Source: Flavobacteriales bacterium
Lineage (GTDB): Bacteria; Bacteroidota; Bacteroidia; JACJYZ01
DNA: 64,000 nt
Assembly: GCA_020635855.1 (NCBI GenBank)
Contig: JACJYZ010000003.1
Coordinates: forward strand, 827,552-891,551
Reading direction: 5' to 3'
A program made the translations under genes and the position numbers. Shown here piece by piece: positions 17,162 to 27,400 of this stretch. The notes beneath the pieces were generated by a model. That model did not search any database and had not been told where the DNA came from. It worked only from the letters and a program-made list of their open reading frames with translations. Positions within the stretch are counted from its first letter, which is position 1; every line of letters begins with the position of its first letter.

Positions 17162-19545
17162 TAGAATTTGAAGTTCCATGATACGGATGGCAGGATAGGG
17201 AAGATGTATACTTTCTTGGCGGTTACTTTGAAATCGCCTTTTATTGGGTCGCCTTCATTGGCGATGTAATAGAAGAACGGATTCTTTCGGTTGTATACAT
17301 TGTAAATGGAGAAGGCCCATTCGCTGCTGAATTTCTTTCCTTCCTTTTTCTTGCTGTGAAGGATGGCGCTAATGTCCATTCGGTGGTAAGGCTCCATGCG
17401 GAAGCCGTTTCTCGGTCCGTACTTCGTGGCCAGATCGGTTCCGACCAGGTAATACCTTTCGGGCATCGTGGTGGCCTGGCCGGTGCCATATACGAACACG
17501 CCTGAGAATGTCCATCGGTCATTCAGTTTGTAGGATCCCACCACGGACAGGTCATGGGTGCGATCGAACCGGGCGGGGAATTCATTTCCTTTATTGATGT
17601 GTTCAAAGGTGCGCGCGGTTTTGCTCAGGGTGTAACCGATCCATCCCTGTGCTTTTCCGGTGGCTTTTTTCAGGAACAGTTCCATTCCATAGGAGTAGCC
17701 ATCGCCGTATGTGAACTCGTATTCAATGTCGCGGGTACTCACATCGCCGGTGTAGGATTCATTGAATTCGATCTGGTTGCGCAGGTTCTTGTAGTACAAC
17801 TCCACGGAAGTCTCGAACATGTTGTCTTTGAAATTCCTGAAATATCCGCCTGAGTATTGTGTGCCTTTCTGCGGCTTCACCAGGATCGAGCTCGGCACCC
17901 ATATATCCATAGGTAGGGTGGTGTAGGAGTTTGATACCAGGTGTACGAACTGGTTATTATAAGTGAATCCTGCTTTCAGCGAGGAGGTGCTGTTCAGTGC
18001 ATAGCGCAGGCTCAGCCTGGGTTCGAGCCCCCAGAAGTCCGCCACTTTCTCGCCGCCTCTGAACCGGGTGGAGTCGATGGGGGTGTAGTTGTTGTCGAAC
18101 TCGTATAGAGTGAACGGTCCTTTCTGGATGAAGTACGCACCGCGCAGACCGGCATTCACTTTCAGTTTGTCGGTCAGGCTGAAATCGTCCATCACGTACA
18201 GGGCGGTTTCATGCGAGTACTTTTTTACCACGTTTTCCGCATTGAATCCGCCATCGGTGTCTTCAATTTTGATGGTGCGCGGACTGAAGATATGGTAGGT
18301 GTAGTTGTAGCCGAACTTGATGTTATGGTTGATGTTGGGGTAGTAGAAGAAGTCGGTCTTCTGGTTCCAGTCTTTGATGCCGCTGGCAAAGGTAGTGGTG
18401 AAGTTATCGAACCCGGCATCGATCTTGAAATCGTAACTGTTGTAAATGCCCGACATGTTCATGAAGAGCTTGTCGTTGAAGAGGTGGTTCCAACGCAACG
18501 TGGTGGTGGCGTTACCCCAGTTGATGTTGGCTTTGAGGCGTCCGTCTTCCACGTTCACATCAAAGATATCCCGCCCGAAATAACCGCTCAGGTACACCCG
18601 GTCTTTCGGCGTGATCTTGTAATTGACTTTGGCATTCAGGTCGTAAAAGAAATAGGGTATGCCACCCAGTTCAGTATTCTTGAGGAAGGGTTTGGAAAGT
18701 ACATCCACATATGTGCGACGTCCGCTGATGATGAAAGATGCGTCATTCTTTTTGATGGGACCCTCCAGTGTCATTCGGGAAGCGATCAGCCCGATTCCGC
18801 CTTCGCCGTGGTACGACTGGTTGTTACCGTCTTTCATGTTGATGTCAAGCACCGATGAAAGTCTGCCGCCGTAGTTGGCGGGCATGCCGCCTTTGATCAG
18901 CGTGGTGCTTTTGATGGCATCTGCGTTGAACACGGAGAAGAACCCGAGCAGGTGGCCTGCATTATACACGGTGGCCTCATCCAGCAGGATCAGGTTTTGG
19001 TCGGGGCCACCTCCGCGCACATAAAAACCGGTGCTGCCTTCGCCTGCTGATTGCACGCCCGGCAGGAGCTGAATGGTTTTTAAAACGTCCACTTCCCCGA
19101 AAACAACCGGTAACGTTTTGATTTCATCGGTTTGTAGTTCCACCTTACCCATCTCGGTGCTTTCCACATTTTTATCCTTGCGTTCAGCGGTGACTACCAC
19201 TTCGTCGGTGGTGATGGAAAAAGGTTTGAGTTTAATATTGATCTTAAGGTCCTTGTTCAGAACGATCTTCTGGGAAATCTGCTCATAACCCATATAGGAT
19301 GCCACCAGGTTATAGGTGCCGCTTTCCAGCGTGAGGGAGTAGAAGCCGTAAGTATTGGTGGCGGTCCCCTTCATTACCTCCTGAATATATACGCTGGCGC
19401 CGGGAAGATCTTCTCCGGAAACTTCATCCGTTACGTGACCGCTTACGGTGAATTTGACCTGCTTGCCTTGCGCCCACGCACCAGTTATGCCTGTGAACAG
19501 GATGCCGGTAATGATCAGGGTCAGGATTTGAAGCTTTCTACACAT
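17161..19545 (-). CDS. TonB-dependent outer-membrane receptor with carboxypeptidase-D-like N-terminal domain
   Basis: 794 residues. A signal peptide is visible in the first 25 residues (ends GAWAQ). A CarboxypepD_reg-like domain follows (VSGHVTDEVSGEDLPGASVY, about 33-115), then a plug domain (ETQTD-like VELQTDEIKTLPVVFGEVDV; GFYVRGGGPDQNLILLDEAT) and a beta-barrel to the aromatic C-terminal SVSWNFKF. Known: such receptors import ligands with energy from TonB-ExbBD. The downstream DUF4249 gene is coupled. A perfect TACCTTTG box ends 5 nt before the ATG. The substrate cannot be predicted; no SusD homologue is present, so this is not a classical polysaccharide utilisation locus. Confidence 0.92.
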   Translation of the reverse strand: MCRKLQILTLIITGILFTGITGAWAQGKQVKFTVSGHVTDEVSGEDLPGASVYIQEVMKGTATNTYGFYSLTLESGTYNLVASYMGYEQISQKIVLNKDLKINIKLKPFSITTDEVVVTAERKDKNVESTEMGKVELQTDEIKTLPVVFGEVDVLKTIQLLPGVQSAGEGSTGFYVRGGGPDQNLILLDEATVYNAGHLLGFFSVFNADAIKSTTLIKGGMPANYGGRLSSVLDINMKDGNNQSYHGEGGIGLIASRMTLEGPIKKNDASFIISGRRTYVDVLSKPFLKNTELGGIPYFFYDLNAKVNYKITPKDRVYLSGYFGRDIFDVNVEDGRLKANINWGNATTTLRWNHLFNDKLFMNMSGIYNSYDFKIDAGFDNFTTTFASGIKDWNQKTDFFYYPNINHNIKFGYNYTYHIFSPRTIKIEDTDGGFNAENVVKKYSHETALYVMDDFSLTDKLKVNAGLRGAYFIQKGPFTLYEFDNNYTPIDSTRFRGGEKVADFWGLEPRLSLRYALNSTSSLKAGFTYNNQFVHLVSNSYTTLPMDIWVPSSILVKPQKGTQYSGGYFRNFKDNMFETSVELYYKNLRNQIEFNESYTGDVSTRDIEYEFTYGDGYSYGMELFLKKATGKAQGWIGYTLSKTARTFEHINKGNEFPARFDRTHDLSVVGSYKLNDRWTFSGVFVYGTGQATTMPERYYLVGTDLATKYGPRNGFRMEPYHRMDISAILHSKKKEGKKFSSEWAFSIYNVYNRKNPFFYYIANEGDPIKGDFKVTAKKVYIFPILPSVSWNFKF

Positions 19546-19550
19546 GGCTG

Positions 19551-19558
19551 CAAAGGTA
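19551..19558 (-). promoter_or_regulatory. Candidate -7 box (TACCTTTG) of the TonB receptor operon
   Basis: A perfect TAnnTTTG match on the minus strand, followed by CAGCC and the receptor ATG at 19545. The mRNA is expected to start at or very near the start codon. Confidence 0.6.
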
Positions 19559-19657
19559 ACATGTGGCGGCAGAATTTGTTCGGGATTAACAAAAATTAAG
19601 GATAAAAGAGGAAGGACGAATTACGAACGACGGATTACGAATGATGAATGGGAAGAA

Positions 19658-19795
19658 CTTCCTCCGGTCGTGTCAGTGCGCTGCGCGATCAATAGCTCCC
19701 TCCGGTCGCGTAAATAAGCTACGCTGTCAATAACTCTCTGCGGTCGTGTCAATGAGTTTAGCTGTCAATAGCTCCCTCCGGTCGCGTCAATGGTT
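19658..19795. repeat. Tandem repeat of a 38-bp unit, about 3.6 copies
   Basis: The core CCGGTCG (GCGGTCG in copy three) recurs at 19664, 19702, 19740 and 19778, an exact 38-bp spacing. Each unit reads roughly CTCCCTCCGGTCGCGTCAAT followed by an AAGCTACGCTGTCAATAG-like half. Copies differ at several positions. It lies in the roughly 290-bp gap (19546-19836) between the receptor promoter and the 3' end of the metallo-beta-lactamase gene. There are no unique spacers, so it is not a CRISPR array. Confidence 0.85.
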
Positions 19796-19836
19796 CCGGT
19801 CTATATTGACTATTGACCAGTGACCATTCATCCTCA

Positions 19837-21237
19837 TCAAAACGAATACGTCTGGTGAGGTTCGGGAATGTGCACGTGCGGAAAGCCGTGCTTCTTGAGC
19901 GTATTCTTCCAATGCTGCATGGCCTCCGGATTGCCGTGAACCAGGAACAGATCGTGAACACGTTGGGCATCCTGGCACGAAAGGTATCTCAGCATTTCTT
20001 CATAGTCGGCATGTGCGCTCAGGGAATCGATAATCCTGACTTCCGCGCGTACCTCGTATTCTTCTCCGAAAATGGTCACCTCCCGGTCGCCGGCCCTGAG
20101 TCGTCCCGCCAGAGACGTGGGCTCGGCATACCCTACAAGCAGGATGGTATTGGCAGGGTCGCCGATGTTGTTTCGGATGTGGTGTTTCACCCGGCCGGCT
20201 TCGGCCATGCCTGATGCGGATATGATGACGCAGGGTTCCTTCAGGGCATTAAGGGCCTTGGAGTCGTCGATATTACGGATGTATTTCACCTTGTCGTATC
20301 CGAACGGGTCGGGTCGGCTTTCCACAAAATCCTTCACGCGATCGTTGAGGCAGTCGAGATGTTTCCGCATGATCTGGGTGGCATCGAGCGAGAGCGGACT
20401 GTCAATGAACACCTTGATGTTGGGAAGCAGACCATGCAAATCAAGTTTGTTCAATGTATACACGATCTCCTGGGTGCGGCCCAGGCTGAACGCGGGTATG
20501 ATGAGTTTGCCCTTTTTGGTACCACACGTTTCCAGTACCGCGTTCAGGATGTCCTGGCCGGCATGTGCCAATTTTCCATGCAGGCGGTCGCCATAAGTGG
20601 ATTCACAGATGATGATGTCGGCTTGCTCGAATGGACTGGGATCTTTCAACAATGCCGTTTCATACCGTCCGATATCGCCGGTAAATGTGAGATGGGTGGT
20701 ACGTCCGGTCTCGTGGAAGGTAATGGAAATGGCGGCACTGCCAAGGATGTGTCCGTTATCGGTCAGCGTAAAGGTTGTATGTCGGTCGATGGGGGTAGGG
20801 GTGTTGTACGGAACCGTCCTGAAATGGGGGAGGCACCGCTTCACATCATCCGACGTATATAATATATCAATCTCCGCCTTGCCCTGCCGTTTCTTTCGTT
20901 TGTTAACGAACTTCACGTCGGCTTCCTGGATGAAAGCGCTGTCTTCCAGCATCACTTCACACAGGTCGTAAGTGGCGGGCGAGCAAAAGACCTGGCCCCT
21001 GAATCCATCCTTAACCAGCCGGGGAATCAGGCCGCTGTGATCAATGTGCGCGTGGGAAAGCAGCACCACGTCTATGGTTTCCGGGTTAAACCCCCATTCG
21101 CGGTTCAGCCGGTGGGTTTCGATGCCCATGCCCTGGTACATGCCGCAATCCAGTAAAATGCGTTTGCCGTGCTCGGTCGTGATCAGGTGCTTGCTGCCTG
21201 TCACCGTTTGCGTGGCGCCGTGAAATGTGATCTCCAT
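19837..21237 (-). CDS. MBL-fold beta-CASP ribonuclease-like metallohydrolase
   Basis: 466 residues. It carries the metallo-beta-lactamase metal motif HAHIDHSG (about 62-69), FTGDIGR for motif III, and a beta-CASP insertion followed by the RMMBL-type C-terminus with VISASGMAEAGRVKHH and SLSAHADYEEM. This order is that of the CPSF73-like/RNase J-related RNA-specificity family; many bacterial members of this length have no assigned substrate. It begins with MEITFHGATQTVTGSKHLI, a recognisable start for the group. A TAACTTCG element lies 7 nt before the ATG. Downstream is the 38-bp tandem repeat. Confidence 0.85.
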   Translation of the reverse strand: MEITFHGATQTVTGSKHLITTEHGKRILLDCGMYQGMGIETHRLNREWGFNPETIDVVLLSHAHIDHSGLIPRLVKDGFRGQVFCSPATYDLCEVMLEDSAFIQEADVKFVNKRKKRQGKAEIDILYTSDDVKRCLPHFRTVPYNTPTPIDRHTTFTLTDNGHILGSAAISITFHETGRTTHLTFTGDIGRYETALLKDPSPFEQADIIICESTYGDRLHGKLAHAGQDILNAVLETCGTKKGKLIIPAFSLGRTQEIVYTLNKLDLHGLLPNIKVFIDSPLSLDATQIMRKHLDCLNDRVKDFVESRPDPFGYDKVKYIRNIDDSKALNALKEPCVIISASGMAEAGRVKHHIRNNIGDPANTILLVGYAEPTSLAGRLRAGDREVTIFGEEYEVRAEVRIIDSLSAHADYEEMLRYLSCQDAQRVHDLFLVHGNPEAMQHWKNTLKKHGFPHVHIPEPHQTYSF

Positions 21238-21334
21238 GTGGTGACGAAGTTAATAAACAACCAAATAAAACGACTGTTAATCAGGCATAAAGACAGAAGG
21301 TGATGAAACCTTCGGAAACTTTAATCACTTTTTT

Positions 21335-21342
21335 TACCTTTG
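21335..21342 (+). promoter_or_regulatory. Candidate -7 box (TACCTTTG) upstream of the SprB-like gene
   Basis: A perfect TAnnTTTG match 97 nt before the ATG at 21440. If used, it gives a leader of about 90 nt containing GCATGCAGTTGATCACTG and two T-tracts. The -33 element is poorly defined. Confidence 0.4.
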
Positions 21343-21439
21343 CCGCTGGTTGACGCTTTCTAATAGATTTTTTTTTGGCAGTGATGCATGCAGTTGATCA
21401 CTGTCTCAACGACTTTTTTTAAAACAAAAACCCTTCATT

Positions 21440-24400
21440 ATGAGGAAACTATTCTCCTTGGGGATTGGACTGCTTCTTTTTGTGCCCTTTGCCAAAGCGC
21501 AGGTAAAGGCAGATTTCTCAGCCCAGCCCCTTAACACGTGCAACGGATTCGTGCAGTTTGCAGATTCCAGTACAGGTGGTGTTGTGCAATGGACATGGGA
21601 TTTCGGCGACGGAAGTCCACTTTCCAATGACCAAAACCCAGCGCATAACTATGCAGCCAACGGTAGCTATTCGGTGAGCCTGGTGGTGTTCGGTATCGGT
21701 GGTGAAGACACCCTGACCCGATCCAATTACATCACCGTTAACCGTCCGGCACCGCCGATGACTACAAACGATACGGCCATGTGCGGCGGTAATACCGGCG
21801 TCATGCTTACAGCTACCGGCCACAACGGCGGCAAGCTGGTATGGTTTGATCAGTTGTATGGCGGCAACAACCTCGGAACCGGTGATACGCTGAAGACCTC
21901 CATCAGCAAAACCACTTCCTTCTTTGTTGAAGAAGTTGAAATGCAGGCCCCGCAGCATGTGGGTGCTCCCGCCGATACCATCGGTTCAGGAGGCAACCAC
22001 ACCGAACTGAACTTCGGTCTGTTGTTCGATGCCTACTCTGCATTCATGCTGAGATCGGTGACCGTATATGCCAATGGCGACGGCGACCGCATCATTCAAT
22101 TGCGTGACGGCCCCGGCGGTACAGTGCTTGCTTCACGTAACGTGAGCCTGGTAGATGGTGAAAACCGCGTGCAGCTTGATATCATGGTGAAACCGGGTAC
22201 GGACTACTTCCTTCAGGTAGGTGGTGTTCCCAACCTGTTCCGCAACAGCAGCGGTGCCAACTACCCCTATACCCTGAACAACGTTCTTTCCATCACCCGT
22301 TCCAATGCGGGTGGAGCTTCCAACTACAATTACTACTATTATTTCTATGATTGGGAAGTGGAAGCCATCGGTTGCATCAGCGAACGCGGTGAGGCCATTG
22401 CCTACCTTGCAGGTCCTCCTGCACCCGATACGTTTGATGACACCGTTTGCGCCGGCGGCGGAATGGTTCATCTGAAGGCAAAAGCCAACAACGGCGGTGA
22501 CCTCAACTGGTACGATGCGCCTACCGGTGGCAACCTGGTTGATACAGGCATGACCCACACGGAGAACATCACCTCGGATGTCACCTATTATGTTTCTGAA
22601 CTGATCCGCTCTGCAGCAGTGAAAGTCGGACCGGTGGACAATACCTTCGGAAACGGAAGCAACTACAATACAAACAGCAACCTGGGACTGATCTTCGACG
22701 TGATGGCGCCCATGACCATTCGCTCGGTAAAGGTGTATGCGAATGGTACCGGAAACCGCACCATCAATGTATACGATGGTCCCGGTGGTACCCTGCTGAA
22801 AAGCAAAACCGTGATGGTGCAGAACGGCCAAAGCCGCATCCAACTCGACTTCAAGTTGGATCCGGGTACAGACTATTACATCACCACCCTTTCTCCCCAG
22901 AACCTGTTCAGAAACAGTTCAAATCCATCTTATCCATACGAGATCCAGGACCTGGTATCGATCAAAGGGTCGAATGCCAGCCAGCCGATGGATTACTACT
23001 ATTTCTTCTATGATTGGGAAGTGGAACCCGCTGCATGCGAAAGCGAACGTGTACCCGTACATGGCATCGTGCGCAAAGGAAACCCGCTGACCCTGGCTTC
23101 CAACTTTGTTTCTCCCAAATGCTACGGCGGTAACGACGGTTCAATTGATCTGACCGTTTCCGGCGGAAGCGCCCCATATGCATTCATCTGGAGCAACGGT
23201 CAAACCACCGAAGATGCCTCGGGCCTCACAGGTGGTAAATACACCGTTACGGTAACAGATGCCAACGGCTGTTTTGATACCCTTTCAACAGTGGTGACCC
23301 AGCCTGCCGAAATCAAGATCTCCGCGATCGTGATTGATGCGACTTGTTCCAACAACGATGGACTGATTGATGTTTCGGTTTCCGGTGGCACACCCGCATA
23401 CACCTATTTGTGGAGCAACGGTGCCACCACCCAGGATGCCGGTTCTCTCGGTGCAGGATCTTATTTCCTGACCGTTACCGATAGCCGCGGTTGTACCAAT
23501 GTATACCAGGGTGTGGTCACCAACCAGAACGGTCCCAAACTTGCAAGCCAGGTGACGAAGCCTTCCTGCTTCGGCAACAATGACGGTAGCATCGACCTGA
23601 TGGTAACCGGCGGAACACCCGGCTATACCTATACATGGAATACCGGTGCCACCACCCAGGACATCAGTGGCCTCGCTTCCGGCTCTTACACGGTAACCGT
23701 TACCGACTCGGCCAATTGTGTCGGTCTTGCCCTGATCAAGGTGGAAGATCCGCAACCGTTGGATCTGAAGATCGACGCCATGGAAGCATCCTGCTCAGGT
23801 TCTTCCGACGGCCAGTTGATGGTTTCGGTAATTGGCGGAACCCCGGGATACAGTTATGAGTGGAGCAATGGTGATACCACTGCGACCACAGACGGATTGA
23901 CACCCGGTTCTTACACAGTGACAGTCACCGATGCAAATGGTTGTTCTGAATCAGCAGTTGGTGTGGTAAACACACCTGCTCCGATCCATACCACCATGTC
24001 TTCTACCGATGAGTCTTGCCAACCGGCACATGACGGTACGGCCAAGGTGGTTATTTCCGGTGGCATTCCTCCCTTCATGTTCCAGTGGGATGACGCAGGC
24101 AGCCAAACCACGCCTGAGGCAACCGGACTGGAAGCTGGCATGTACCATGTGGAAGTGACCGACAGCAACGGATGTAAAGTGGTTGATTCGGTTGAAGTGG
24201 CTCAGCCCGGCGTAACCCTGGCGACCAGCGGTACCAATACCACCTGTAACGGTGGCATGGACGGCAGCATCGACCTGACGGTTGTGGGTGGAGCAGCACC
24301 TTACTCTTATGAATGGAGCAATGGTGATTCCATCCAGGATCCGACCGGACTCCCAGCCGGAACTTACTCGGTAACTGTAACCGATATGAATGGTTGCAGC

Positions 24401-27400
24401 GCCACTGCAAGCGAAACCATCAGCGAACCCACCGCACTTGTGATCAGCAGCTCGGTATCCAATCCTACCTGCGGTAACAACGACGGATTGATTGATATCT
24501 CCGTAACCGGTGGTTCTCCTACCTATACTTATCTGTGGAGCAACGGCAATACCACACAGGATGCCGGTAACATCGGTGCAGGTGCCTATACGGTAACCGT
24601 AACCGATAGCAAAGGTTGCTCTACCGTACATAAGGAAACCCTGAGCAACCAGGGCGGTCCGGCTCCGCTGACGCCCAGCTCAACCATGGTTACCTGCCAT
24701 GGTGGCAACGATGGTACTGCTACAGTATCTACCAGCTCCGGCACACCTCCTTACACGTTTTTGTGGGAAGACGGTCAGACAGCTGCAACTGCAACAGGAT
24801 TGTTCGCAGGCGATGTACATGTAACCGTTACCGATAACGCCGGTTGTGTGGCCTTCGGTACGGTAACTGTAAACCAACCCGATTCGATTCAGCTTGCCGC
24901 CAATATTACCAGCGCTTCATGTGCCGGTGAAAATGACGGTGCCATCGATCTGTTGGTTTCCGGTGGAATCCCCGGACATTCGTTCATGTGGAATGACAGC
25001 ACCACCACTGAAGATCGCAGCGGACTTACGGCCGGTGTTTACACCGTTACCGTAACCGATGCATTGGGTTGCTTTACCGTTGATTCGTTCGAAGTGGGTG
25101 AACCCACTGCAATTGCGCTGAACATCAACAAACAGGATGCTTCCTGCACAGCAACATCGGACGGTGCCGCCAGCGTGACACCAACCGGTGGAGTTGAGCC
25201 TTATTCCTACCACTGGAGCACAAACTCAACGGATTCACTGGTGACCGGCCTCGCAGCCGGAACTTACTCGGTGACTGTAACAGATGGCAACGGTTGTACC
25301 TCTACAGCGAACGTGACCATTCAGTCGCCCAACATCATTCTGGCAACCAACGTATCTCCGGTCAGCTGCAACGGCGGCACCGACGGATACATCGACCTGA
25401 CGGTTGCCGGTGGTGTAGGTCCCTATACCTATGATTGGAGCAACGGTGATACCACCGAGGATATTTATAACCTGCCCGCCGGCACGTATACCATTACGCT
25501 GACCGACGCTAACGGCTGTGAGAAAACAACCTCGGAAACCATCATCGAACCGACCCTGCTGCAGATATCTGCCGTAGTTACCGAGCCAAGCTGTGGTAAC
25601 AACGACGGTCTGATCAATATCACCGTAACAGGCGGAAGCCCTTCTTATACCCATAAATGGAGCACCGGTGCTACCAGCCAGGATGCAGGTAACATTGGTG
25701 TGGGTAACTACACGGTAACCGTGACCGATGCCAATGGCTGTACCCTCACCCATAACGAGGATGTAAGCAACAGCAGCGGTCCGGGTAACCTGACCGTTAC
25801 ATCCAAGAGTGCAACCTGTCATGGCGACAGCGACGGTATGCTGAGCGTATCTGCTGCCGGCGGTGTACCTCCGCTGACCTACATGTGGAATACCGGCGCC
25901 ACCACCGATACCATCACCGGTGCTGCCGGCGACTACATGGTGGTTGTGACCGACAGCAATGGTTGTCAGTCCATTGCTTCTGCCAAGATCATGCAACCGG
26001 ATCTTCTGGTTCCGACGCTTGATGTAACCCAGATCACATGCAATGGCGCGGGTGACGGTAAGATCGTGGTAACCACCAATGGTGGAACATCACCCTATAC
26101 CTATCTGTGGAATAACGGTGCCACAACAAAAGACCTGAATGGTCTTTCCGTGGGCATGTACGCTGTAACTGTAACGGATGCCAACGGCTGTATGTCTGCG
26201 GATTCTGCCGCTGTCATTGCTCCGGTGGCTATCTCGCTCACCACCACCGTGCATCACGCCAGCTGCAATGGCAACAGCGATGGCAGCATCACCGTGAATG
26301 TAAACGGAGGTACTGCTCCCTACACGTATCTGTGGGATGATGCTTCCAATCAGACTACTGCCACTGCCACCGGTTTGGGTGCGGGTACATACCATGTGAC
26401 CGTAACGGATCAGGGTGGTTGCTTCAAAGTGACACAGGCGGTCGTGAACCAACCGAACATCACCGTTGCACTGAGCTCAGTGCCAGCTGCATGTCATGGT
26501 TCTTCCGACGGTTCTGTTGATCTGATCGTGGTAGGCGGTACCGCACCTTATGCCTTCAACTGGAGCAACGGTACTACTACCGAAGACCTGAACGGTGTGC
26601 CTGCAGGTACTTACTATGTAACCGTTACCGATGCAAACGGCTGCTCCGAAACCGGCAGCGAAACCGTTACCGAACCCACAGCGATTACCATCACGGGTAA
26701 CGTGAGCAATTCCAGCTGCGGAAGCTCGAACGGTTTGATCGATGTGTCGGTAAGCGGCGGTTCTCCGGGTTATACCTACCTGTGGAGCAACGGTGCTACC
26801 AGTCAGGATGTGGGATCACTCTCAGCCGGACTGTACACGGTAACCGTTACCGATGCTTCCGGTTGCACGGAAACATTGACCAAGGGTGTAAGCGATCAGG
26901 GCGGACCGTTCCTGGCGACTGCGCCCATCGATGTGACCTGTCCGGGCTCTGCCGACGGAGGCATTGACCTGACCGTTGGCGGTGGTGCTGCACCTTACTC
27001 TTTCATGTGGAGCAATGGCGCCACTACGGAAGACCTTACCGGTCTGACTGCCGGTTCGTATGGTGTGACCGTAACCGATAACAACGGTTGCAAATCCACA
27101 GAGAATGTGCAGGTGAAATCACCCAAACCGGTGAAACTGAACATGAGCGCAGTGAACGAAAGTTGCTACAATTGCGCAGACGGTTCAGCCACGGTGGGTG
27201 CATCCGGAGGTACGCAGCCTTATACGTACCAATGGAACGATGCCAATTCACAAACCACAGCTACCGCCACAGGCCTGGTGAGCGGCACATATTACGTGAC
27301 CGTAACCGATGCCAATGGTTGTACGGGAATGGATTCTGTGATGGTAGACTTCACTGTGGGTGTTCATACACTGGTTGTAGATCACACCGTGAACCTCTAT

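Noticed and set aside
19658..19795. Possible CRISPR array
   Set aside because: Units are tandem with no unique spacers, and no cas genes are present.
23285..26452. Several 100-250-codon minus-strand frames in the SprB repeats
   Set aside because: They recur with the repeat period and only reflect the repeated codons.
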